Positions 1 through 6,685 of a stretch of DNA of 8,284 nt are shown here, in pieces. How positions within the stretch are numbered: the stretch's first letter is position 1; the number at the start of each line of letters is the position of its first letter. The DNA is from an uncultured Clostridium sp. (lineage in GTDB: Bacteria > Bacillota > Clostridia > Oscillospirales > Acutalibacteraceae): positions 1 to 8,284 of the forward strand of contig URIN01000046.1 of the NCBI GenBank assembly GCA_900547915.1, read 5' to 3'. The notes below the pieces were generated by a model. The model saw nothing but the letters and a program-made list of their open reading frames with translations. It was not told the origin of the DNA and did no database searches. The position numbers and the translations under genes are program-made.

Positions 1-45
1 ACACAAGGCTATTCGTCGGCAGCGTCAGATGTGTATAAGAGACAG
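1..45 (+). other. Untrimmed Illumina Nextera adapter (sequencing artefact)
   Basis: This segment is synthetic. Positions 13-26 read TCGTCGGCAGCGTC and 27-45 read AGATGTGTATAAGAGACAG, which together are the complete Nextera Read 1 transposase adapter; the last 19 bases are the engineered Tn5 mosaic end. The preceding ACAC (1-4) matches the 3' end of the P5 oligonucleotide, and AAGGCTAT (5-12) sits exactly where the 8-base i5 index belongs; from memory it equals Nextera XT index S520. Order and spacing are those of a finished library molecule, so genomic sequence begins at 46. The likely cause is read-through of a short insert by the opposite-strand read. It is not a natural transposon end. Confidence 0.98.
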
Positions 46-63
46 GAATATATATTCGCCTTT

Positions 64-72
64 TGATATAAT
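64..72 (+). promoter_or_regulatory. Candidate extended -10 promoter upstream of miaB
   Basis: TGATATAAT contains a consensus TATAAT hexamer (67-72) preceded by TG one base upstream, the extended -10 form. A -35 box at normal spacing would fall at about 43-50, across the adapter junction at 45/46, so it cannot be read. Transcription would start near 79-80, giving a leader of roughly 53 bases before miaB. A second AT-rich hexamer, TATTAT at 79-84, has no good -35. The surrounding DNA is very AT-rich, so a chance match is possible. If real, this would be the promoter for the whole downstream gene string, since no other clear one was seen. Confidence 0.4.
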
Positions 73-132
73 TAAAAATATTATGGAAAAGTGTAAGTAT
101 CCGTAATTTTATCATAAAAAAGAGGTGAGGTA

Positions 133-1563
133 ATGGACAACTTTTCATCAAAAATCGGCATAGTGGATAAAACGGAAATAGATATTCAAAAAAATTACTG
201 CAAAAAGGTTAGGTCCGTTATCTCTAAACGGTATGAAAAACAGCCGCTTGCCTGTGTTGTAACATATGGCTGTCAGCAGAATGTGGCAGACAGTGAAAAA
301 ATAAAGGGCATGCTAAGTGAAATGGGCTACGGTTTTACAGATGAACGCACTCAGGCACAGCTTGTTATCTTCAACACCTGCGCCGTGCGTGAACATGCGG
401 AGGACAGAGTGTTCGGCAATGTAGGCGCTCTGAAGAAATATAAACATGAAAACCCAGGCACAGTTATAGCATGCTGCGGATGTATGATGCAGCAGCAGCA
501 TATCGCTGATAAGATAAAAAAGAGCTTTCCGTTTGTAGATCTTGTTTTCGGTACACATGTAGTTTACAGACTGCCCGAACTTATCTATAAAACACTTACA
601 GGTAAAAAACGAGTTTTTGAAACGCCTGACGCGGACGGCGTAATTGCCGAGGGCGTTCCTGTTCTCAGAGATGAGGATAAAAGAGCGTGGCTGCCGATTA
701 TGTATGGCTGCAATAATTTCTGCACTTACTGTATCGTGCCTTATGTGCGCGGTCGTGAACGCAGCCGTGAACCTGAGCAGATATTAAAAGAGGCAAAAGA
801 GCTTGTTGAAAGCGGATGCAAGGAGATAACGCTTCTTGGTCAGAACGTAAATTCATACGGAAAAAATCTGAACCCGCGTGTTACTTTTGCTCAGCTTCTC
901 AGAATGATAAACGATATTGACGGCGATTTCAGAATACGTTTTATGACCAGCCACCCTAAGGACTGCACCAAGGAGTTGCTTGAAACAATGGCTGAGTGCG
1001 ATAAAGTCGCAAAGCACCTGCATCTGCCGTTTCAAAGCGGAAATGACCGTGTGCTCAAAGCAATGAACCGCAATTACACAAGAGAGAAATATCTTTCTCT
1101 TATAAATTATGCAAAAGAGCTTATGGGTGATGCGCTCTCAATAACTTCGGATATAATAGTCGGTTTCCCCGGCGAAACATATGAGGAGTTCAGAGACACT
1201 GTTTCACTTATTGAAGAGGTAAAATTCACCTCACTGTTCACATTCATTTATTCACCCAGGAAGGGCACACCTGCCGCTGAGATGCCGGACCCCGTTTCTG
1301 CTGAGGAAAAAGGTAAATGGCTCAGGGAACTGCTTGCTGTTCAGGAAAAAAATTCAGCTGAAAATATGAAAAAGTATGCCGGTAAAACTTTTAAGTGCTT
1401 TATTTACGGCAAAGGAAAGCACGGCGGAAATTCACTTGAGGCAAGAACGGACGGAAATATAATAATTGAATTTGACGGCAGTGAAGATCTCATAGGCACT
1501 TTTAAAAACATCACCGTTACCGAGCCGCTCACTTATGTTTTAAAGGGCAGGCTCGCGGAATAA
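133..1563 (+). CDS. miaB: tRNA-2-methylthio-N6-dimethylallyladenosine synthase MiaB
   Basis: MiaB is a cytoplasmic radical-SAM methylthiotransferase that converts i6A at tRNA position 37 to ms2i6A, using two 4Fe-4S clusters. The protein has 476 residues, close to E. coli MiaB. The N-terminal UPF0004 domain carries C47 (in YGCQQN), C83 (in FNTCAVR) and C117 (in CCGCMM), which would hold the auxiliary cluster. The radical-SAM domain has CxxxCxxC at C193, C197 and C200, followed by the MiaB-type VPYVRGRERSR. GQNVNSYG and LPFQSG are also MiaB-like and argue against the sister families RimO and MtaB. A TRAM RNA-binding domain occupies roughly 411-475. About 40 residues precede the first domain; the start is kept because AGAGGTGAGG (121-130) lies just upstream at good spacing. 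It is first in the gene string, with the YlbF-family gene 35 bases downstream. Confidence 0.97.
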   Translation: MDNFSSKIGIVDKTEIDIQKNYCKKVRSVISKRYEKQPLACVVTYGCQQNVADSEKIKGMLSEMGYGFTDERTQAQLVIFNTCAVREHAEDRVFGNVGALKKYKHENPGTVIACCGCMMQQQHIADKIKKSFPFVDLVFGTHVVYRLPELIYKTLTGKKRVFETPDADGVIAEGVPVLRDEDKRAWLPIMYGCNNFCTYCIVPYVRGRERSREPEQILKEAKELVESGCKEITLLGQNVNSYGKNLNPRVTFAQLLRMINDIDGDFRIRFMTSHPKDCTKELLETMAECDKVAKHLHLPFQSGNDRVLKAMNRNYTREKYLSLINYAKELMGDALSITSDIIVGFPGETYEEFRDTVSLIEEVKFTSLFTFIYSPRKGTPAAEMPDPVSAEEKGKWLRELLAVQEKNSAENMKKYAGKTFKCFIYGKGKHGGNSLEARTDGNIIIEFDGSEDLIGTFKNITVTEPLTYVLKGRLAE

Positions 1564-1598
1564 TAAAATAAAATTAATTTTGAAAGGAATAAAATATT

Positions 1599-2015
1599 AT
1601 GGCACTTGAAAACGCACTTCGTGAACTCGGAAAGGAAATTCAGAAAGACGCGCGCTTCAAAGCGCTTCAGGATGCTGCTGCAAAAAATGACGCAGACCAG
1701 GATCTTCAGGAAAAGATGAAACAGCTTCAGCTCTACTCACTTCAGTATCAGCAGGAAACCGGCAAAGGTGATGACGCTGATAAGGAAAAGATTGAGCAGC
1801 TTCAGAATGATTATCAGAAACTTTATGAAGAGATTATGCAGAACGAGAATATGGAGGTTTATTCAGCCGCCGCTTCTCAGATGGAAGAAATGGCTCAGTA
1901 TATCAGCAAGATGATAGGCCTCTTCTTTGACGGCGAGGATCCTGAAACCTGCGAGATTCCCGATGAGTCCTGCACTCACAACTGTTCAACCTGCGGTGGC
2001 GGCTGCGGTTGCTGA
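1599..2015 (+). CDS. YlbF/YmcA-family protein with cysteine-rich C-terminal tail
   Basis: This is a 138-residue, mostly helical, soluble protein with no signal peptide or membrane segment. The N-terminus (ENALRELGKEIQKDARFKAL) and the Q/E/K-rich helical body to about residue 110 match the YlbF/YmcA (Com_YlbF) family. In Bacillus subtilis, YmcA and YlbF assemble with YaaT into an Fe-S complex that affects RNase Y-dependent mRNA processing, competence, sporulation and biofilm formation. The last 21 residues hold six cysteines (C118, C125, C129, C132, C136, C138) in a Gly-rich context, which suggests metal or Fe-S binding; that is inference. Its place between miaB and mutS is that of ymcA, but I cannot say whether it is the YmcA or YlbF orthologue, so no symbol is given. 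A GAAAGGA site (1582-1588) lies 10 bases before the ATG. Confidence 0.85.
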   Translation: MALENALRELGKEIQKDARFKALQDAAAKNDADQDLQEKMKQLQLYSLQYQQETGKGDDADKEKIEQLQNDYQKLYEEIMQNENMEVYSAAASQMEEMAQYISKMIGLFFDGEDPETCEIPDESCTHNCSTCGGGCGC

Positions 2016-2045
2016 TTTGTAAATTCCGCATCTAATAAAATTTTT

Positions 2046-2053
2046 GAAGGAGG
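2046..2053 (+). promoter_or_regulatory. Ribosome binding site that fixes the mutS start at 2060
   Basis: GAAGGAGG is a near-perfect Shine-Dalgarno sequence. It directly abuts an ATG at 2054, which leaves no spacer, but lies 6 bases before the in-frame ATG at 2060. Normal spacing therefore favours 2060, removing two residues (Met-Asn) from the longest reading frame. Confidence 0.85.
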
Positions 2054-2059
2054 ATGAAT

Positions 2060-4699
2060 ATGGCGGGTAAAAAGCAGAACGGGCTTTCGCCCATGATGGA
2101 GCAGTATTTTGATATAAAAAGCAAATATCCCGATATGCTTTTATTCTTTCGCTTGGGCGATTTCTACGAAATGTTTTTTGATGACGCCAAAATCGCCTCC
2201 GAGGAGCTTGATCTTGTCCTTACGGGCAGGGACTGCGGCCAGGAGGAACGGGCGCCGATGTGCGGTGTGCCGTTTCACTCGGCGGACAACTATATCGCAA
2301 AGCTTGTAAACAGGGGATATAAAGTTGCAATATGCGAACAGCTTGAAGACCCCAAACTTGTAAAAGGGCTTGTAAAGCGTGATGTTGTCAGAATAATTAC
2401 CCCCGGCACCGTAATCGAGGGTAATATGCTGGAGGACGGAGTAAACAACTACCTGTGTTGTATCTGTAAAATGGATAATGAAACAGGTATCTGTTTTGCC
2501 GATGTTTCAACAGCGGAGTTCCATCTTACTGCTGTAAAGGGCAGTAACCCCGAAGAGCAGATAATGGACAGGCTTGCAACATATCAGCCTAAAGAGGTGC
2601 TTGTAAATTCGGGCGCTCTTGATTTCAGCTCTGTTGCAAAATTTATTAAAGACCGCCTGGGCACAAAGACACAGCTGCTTGATGACAGCAAATTCGATTT
2701 TGAGGGCGCAACGGATATTATTCTTGAAACGCTCGGTAAAAAAGAGATAGATTCTCTGTCTCTTGGCAGCAGCAAAAGTGTTGTGTGCGCTCTCGGCGCA
2801 GTAATCGGTTACCTTAAAGAGGTTCAGAAGAAAGACGAGATAGAAGCACCGGCGGATATTGATTATTTTGACGATACCGAGTATATGAAACTCGATATGA
2901 ATGCCCGCCGTAATCTTGAACTCACAAGTTCAATGATGACGGGCGATAAAAAGCATTCACTGCTGTGGGTGCTTGATAAAACAAAGACCGCTATGGGCAA
3001 GCGTATGATACGCAGCTGGCTTGAAATGCCGCTTATGTCAGCGGCGGGAATAACAAGGCGCCAAAATGCTGTTGGTGAGCTTGCTGACAATCCCGAAACA
3101 AGGGATAAGATAAGAGCCGCGCTCACAGGCGTAAGCGATGTTGAAAGGCTTATGGCGCGCGTTGCATATTCAACTGCAAACGCAAAGGAACTCAGGTCAC
3201 TTCAGGCAACCTGCGAAAAACTGCCTGAGATAAAAGGTCTGCTTGAAAATTCAAACAGCGCCTATCTTAAAGAGATCTTCCGTCAGATAGATACACTTTC
3301 AGATGTTCGTGATCTCATTCAGCGTGCTATTGTTGACGAGCCGCCGTTTTCACTGCGTGAGGGCGGAATGATACGAAAAGGTTTCAGCCCCGAACTCGAT
3401 GAGCTCAAAAGCATTATGGAGGACGGCGCCGGTATAATCGCATCAATAGAAGCAAGAGAGCGTGAGAAAACAGGCATTCCCAAGCTTAAAGTAGGCTACA
3501 ACAGAGTTTTCGGATACTATATCGAGGTCACAAATTCTTATAAAGATCTCGTGCCCGAAGACTACATAAGAAAACAGACGCTCACAAACTGTGAGAGATA
3601 TATAACCCAGGAACTCAAAGATCTTGAGGGCAAGGTGCTCGGCGCAAAAGACAGAGCCGTGGCACTTGAATATGATGTGTTCTGCTCCGTGCGTGAAAGC
3701 GTTTCAAATGAAGCGCAGAGAATACAGAAAACGGCAAAAGCACTTGCTGCGCTCGATACGCTCGCTTCGCTTGCCGAGGTCGCTGTCAACAACAACTATG
3801 TGTGCCCGCAGATAAATACAAGCGGCGCAATAGAGATTAAAGACGGCAGACACCCTGTTGTTGAGGCGCTTATGGAAGGCGCACTGTTTGTTCCGAACGA
3901 TACAATGCTTGATACGGACGAAAACCGCTGTATGATAATTACAGGCCCCAATATGGCTGGTAAATCAACATATATGCGCCAGATAGCGCTTATAGTGCTT
4001 ATGGCTCAGATAGGTTCGTTCGTGCCCGCCCGCAGTGCCAGCATAGGCATTACGGATGCTATTTTTACAAGGGTCGGCGCTTCTGATGACCTTGCCACGG
4101 GCCGCTCAACATTTATGGTGGAAATGAGCGAGGTCTCCTCAATACTAAAAAACGCCACCCCGAGAAGCCTTATAATTCTTGATGAAATAGGCAGGGGCAC
4201 TTCAACTTTTGACGGTATGAGTATTGCCCGTGCCGTGCTCGAATTCGTGTGCAAAAAGAAAACGCTCGGCGCAAAAGCACTATTCGCAACGCATTATCAC
4301 GAACTAACGGCAATGGAGGGTATGCTTGACGGCGTCAAAAACTATTCCATAGCAGTTAAAAAGCGCGGAGATGATATTACGTTCCTGCGCAGAATAGTGC
4401 GCGGCGGCGCAGACGAAAGTTTTGGTATAGAAGTTGCCAAACTTGCAGGTGTTCCGGACAGCGTTGTCCGCAGGGCAAAGGCGATTTTAAAGGAACTTGA
4501 AAAAAACAAGGTAAGTATAGAATTCAAGGCGGAGGATGCCGTTGTTGAGGAAGAGGAAGAAATCCAGTATAACTTTTCCGCAAACGGCAGAAACGAGATA
4601 CTTGAGATACTGCGTGCAACGGATGTAAATACCCTTACACCCATAGAAGCAATGCAGACACTTTACGATTTAAAGAAAAAAGCAGAAGAACTTAGTTAA
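2060..4699 (+). CDS. mutS: DNA mismatch repair protein MutS
   Basis: MutS is the mismatch sensor of DNA repair: a clamp-like dimer that binds mispairs and recruits MutL in an ATP-dependent way. From ATG 2060 it has 879 residues (E. coli 853). The mismatch-recognition domain (about 7-118) has GDFYEMF with the Phe-x-Glu pair at F35 and E37. Connector and lever/clamp regions follow (about 125-565), with the conserved KVGYNRVFGYYIEVT near 478-492. The ATPase domain has GRHPVVE (about 597), Walker A GPNMAGKST (629-637), an ABC-signature-like segment (about 674-689), Walker B LIILDEIGRGTS (705-716) and THYHEL (744-749). An acidic linker (about 825-834) precedes a C-terminal helical segment ending LYDLKKKAEELS. 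The length and motif set indicate MutS1, not the nuclease-bearing MutS2. It is intact and lies 15 bases before mutL. Confidence 0.98.
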   Translation: MAGKKQNGLSPMMEQYFDIKSKYPDMLLFFRLGDFYEMFFDDAKIASEELDLVLTGRDCGQEERAPMCGVPFHSADNYIAKLVNRGYKVAICEQLEDPKLVKGLVKRDVVRIITPGTVIEGNMLEDGVNNYLCCICKMDNETGICFADVSTAEFHLTAVKGSNPEEQIMDRLATYQPKEVLVNSGALDFSSVAKFIKDRLGTKTQLLDDSKFDFEGATDIILETLGKKEIDSLSLGSSKSVVCALGAVIGYLKEVQKKDEIEAPADIDYFDDTEYMKLDMNARRNLELTSSMMTGDKKHSLLWVLDKTKTAMGKRMIRSWLEMPLMSAAGITRRQNAVGELADNPETRDKIRAALTGVSDVERLMARVAYSTANAKELRSLQATCEKLPEIKGLLENSNSAYLKEIFRQIDTLSDVRDLIQRAIVDEPPFSLREGGMIRKGFSPELDELKSIMEDGAGIIASIEAREREKTGIPKLKVGYNRVFGYYIEVTNSYKDLVPEDYIRKQTLTNCERYITQELKDLEGKVLGAKDRAVALEYDVFCSVRESVSNEAQRIQKTAKALAALDTLASLAEVAVNNNYVCPQINTSGAIEIKDGRHPVVEALMEGALFVPNDTMLDTDENRCMIITGPNMAGKSTYMRQIALIVLMAQIGSFVPARSASIGITDAIFTRVGASDDLATGRSTFMVEMSEVSSILKNATPRSLIILDEIGRGTSTFDGMSIARAVLEFVCKKKTLGAKALFATHYHELTAMEGMLDGVKNYSIAVKKRGDDITFLRRIVRGGADESFGIEVAKLAGVPDSVVRRAKAILKELEKNKVSIEFKAEDAVVEEEEEIQYNFSANGRNEILEILRATDVNTLTPIEAMQTLYDLKKKAEELS

Positions 4700-4702
4700 A
4701 AA

Positions 4703-4708
4703 GAGGTG
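4703..4708 (+). promoter_or_regulatory. Ribosome binding site that fixes the mutL start at GTG 4715
   Basis: GAGGTG lies 6 bases before GTG 4715. The longest reading frame would begin at GTG 4706, which is part of this Shine-Dalgarno itself and so is not a plausible start. An ATG at 4711 is out of frame. From 4715 the protein begins MAHINILPKEVYSLIAAGE, the usual beginning of MutL proteins. Confidence 0.85.
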
Positions 4709-4714
4709 ATATGC

Positions 4715-6685
4715 GTGGCACATATAAATATTCTTCCCAAAGAGGTATACAGCCTTATCGCCGCAGGCGAGGTGGTTGAAAGACCGATGAGCGTTGTTAA
4801 GGAAATGCTTGAAAATTCAATAGACGCAGGCGCCAAGCATATCATCGTTGAGATAAAAAACGGCGGCACGACCTATATACGCATAACTGATGACGGCTGT
4901 GGTATAGCAAGGGAAGATGTTGAAAAAGTTTTCATTTCTCACGCAACGTCAAAAATATCCACGGGCGAAGATCTTAACGCAATAGGCACTCTCGGCTTCA
5001 GGGGAGAGGCAATGGCTTCCATAGCCGCGGTGGCAAAGGTTGAGCTGCTCACAAAAACGGATAATGAAAGCACGGGAACACGCTATCAGATAAACGGCGG
5101 CGAAAAGATTAGTCTTTCGGACGCCGGCTGCCCAACAGGCACTACGGTAGTTGTAAGAGATATTTTCTTCAACGTTCCCGCAAGAATGAAATTTCTTAAA
5201 AAAGATGTTACGGAGGGCAACGCCGTTCAGGGCGTTGTGGACAGAATTGCTCTTTCCCATCCCGAAATATCTTTCAGGTTTATAAGAGAAGGCAGGCAGG
5301 TGCTTATCACCTCTGGCAATTCGGATTTAAAAGGCACCGTTTATTCGGTGTTCGGTGCAGAACTTTCGGATACTCTTATAGAAACCGACTATTCATACAA
5401 CTCAATGCGCCTAACGGGCTACGTAAGCCGCCCACATCAGTCAAGAAAAAGCAGGTCTATGCAGTTTTTCTTTATAAACGGCAGGCTGGTAAAGAGCGCA
5501 ACCGCAATGGCGGCGCTGGAGCAGGCTTATAAAAATCTCATTATGGTGGGCAGGTATCCTGCTTGCGTTCTTAATATTGAGATAGACCCGAAACTTGTGG
5601 ATGTAAATGTTCATCCGTCAAAAACAGAGGTGCGTTTCGTAAATGAGAAACCTGTTTTTGACCTTGTTTATTACGGCGTCAAAACAGCTATTGAAACCAA
5701 AAATTCTGTAAAAGAGGGCAGTTTTTATTCAGACTCTAACGGCAGAAATTACAGAAATCTTGAAACACATACTGAAAAAATAGATTTCGGAGTAAAACCT
5801 GCGCAGCCGTCACAGCTTAAATTTTCAAATTCATCATCTGAAAATCCGTGGCGTGTTTCGGCACCGTCAGGCTATTCAGAGCATAAAAGAAAGGAAAGCT
5901 ACGGCGATCCTAAGGATTATAAAATCAAAAGCGGCAGAATTTTCTCGGAGCAGGAAACCGTTGAGGATAATGAATATTCCACAACCGTAGCTATTGATTT
6001 TTCCGACAAAAAGGCAAAGGCTGAAACGGAACCCGTTAGTGCTTTTGAGCCAACCGCTCAGGAATCTGCTGACAGCATTGCGGCGGTGATTGATGAAAAG
6101 GACGATGTTCCAACATTCAAAGTTGTGGGCGAAGCGTTCAACACATATATCATAGTTGAGATTAAAAACGACCTTTACTACATAGACAAGCACGCCGCTC
6201 ACGAGCGTATGAATTTTGAAAGACTAAAAAAAGAAGCGGCGCAGACGGGAATTGCCTCACAGGCGCTGTTGGTGCCCACAGCGGTGTCAATGACACCCGA
6301 AGAGTATGAGGCAGTAATATCAAATCTGTCTTTGCTTTCAAAATGCGGTTTTACCGCAGAGGATTTCGGTTCAAACACAGTTATAGTGCGTGAGATACCG
6401 TCACTCCTTGACGGGTGCGATGTCAAAGACTTGATACTCGAGATAGCCCAGAAACTGCTGGAGCATAAAACTGATATTGAGCCTGAAAAAATGGATTGGA
6501 TTTTTCATTCTTCGTCCTGCCGCGCGGCAGTCAAGGGCGGAGATAAAACAACACCGCAGGAAAGAGAATTGTTTGTTGAAAAGCTTCTCTCAATGCCCGA
6601 AATACGCTATTGTCCTCACGGCAGACCTGTTATGGTGAAAATTTCACGCTATGAGTTAGAAAAGCAGTTCGGCAGGGTGCAGTGA
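4715..6685 (+). CDS. mutL: DNA mismatch repair protein MutL (endonuclease type)
   Basis: MutL couples mismatch recognition by MutS to strand removal. From the GTG start it has 656 residues. The N-terminal GHKL ATPase shows EMLENSIDAGA with the likely catalytic E30 and Mg-binding N34, DDGCGI (59-64), TSKI (78-81) and GFRGEA (94-99); the transducer domain includes DVNVHPSKTEVRF (about 296-308). A charged, low-conservation linker spans about 328-463. The C-terminal domain carries the metal-dependent endonuclease motif D-K-HA-xx-E-xxxx-E (D491, H493, E497, E502), SSCRAAVKGGD (about 600-610) and CPHGRP (C633, H635). This is the nicking MutL of bacteria lacking MutH. QALLVP (516-521) resembles the B. 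subtilis MutL sliding-clamp motif QEMIVP. Its stop TGA shares one base with the miaA ATG, which suggests translational coupling. Confidence 0.97.
   Translation: MAHINILPKEVYSLIAAGEVVERPMSVVKEMLENSIDAGAKHIIVEIKNGGTTYIRITDDGCGIAREDVEKVFISHATSKISTGEDLNAIGTLGFRGEAMASIAAVAKVELLTKTDNESTGTRYQINGGEKISLSDAGCPTGTTVVVRDIFFNVPARMKFLKKDVTEGNAVQGVVDRIALSHPEISFRFIREGRQVLITSGNSDLKGTVYSVFGAELSDTLIETDYSYNSMRLTGYVSRPHQSRKSRSMQFFFINGRLVKSATAMAALEQAYKNLIMVGRYPACVLNIEIDPKLVDVNVHPSKTEVRFVNEKPVFDLVYYGVKTAIETKNSVKEGSFYSDSNGRNYRNLETHTEKIDFGVKPAQPSQLKFSNSSSENPWRVSAPSGYSEHKRKESYGDPKDYKIKSGRIFSEQETVEDNEYSTTVAIDFSDKKAKAETEPVSAFEPTAQESADSIAAVIDEKDDVPTFKVVGEAFNTYIIVEIKNDLYYIDKHAAHERMNFERLKKEAAQTGIASQALLVPTAVSMTPEEYEAVISNLSLLSKCGFTAEDFGSNTVIVREIPSLLDGCDVKDLILEIAQKLLEHKTDIEPEKMDWIFHSSSCRAAVKGGDKTTPQERELFVEKLLSMPEIRYCPHGRPVMVKISRYELEKQFGRVQ

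Noticed and set aside
27..45. Tn5 mosaic end, possibly marking a natural transposon boundary
   Set aside because: It is the hyperactive mosaic end used in library kits and is flanked by the rest of the Nextera adapter and an index; no transposase gene is present.
47..106. Open frame of 19 codons ending in TAA, possibly the C-terminus of a gene upstream of miaB
   Set aside because: It begins at the adapter junction, is too short to recognise, and an open run of this length is common by chance. It also overlaps the candidate promoter. Another frame stops at 64-66.
313..558. Minus-strand reading frames, such as this one and others opposite mutS, mutL and miaA
   Set aside because: Each lies wholly inside a well-supported + strand gene, shows no recognisable domain, and is explained by codon composition of the opposite strand.
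1652..1665. GCGCTT/AAGCGC inverted repeat in the YlbF-family gene
   Set aside because: It is inside coding sequence, the 2-base spacer is too tight for a full hairpin, and no U-run follows.
2016..2059. Possible terminator or regulatory element between the YlbF-family gene and mutS
   Set aside because: The 44-base gap is AT-rich with a short T-run before the ribosome binding site, but there is no GC-rich stem next to it.
3624..3815. Plus-strand alternative frame of 63 codons inside mutS
   Set aside because: It is an out-of-frame shadow of the conserved MutS core region with an Arg/Lys/Cys-rich composition typical of spurious frames.
6344..6358. TGCGGT-TTT-ACCGCA hairpin in mutL as a terminator
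   Set aside because: It has only 6 base pairs, lies deep inside the mutL coding region, and is followed by GAGG, not a U-run.
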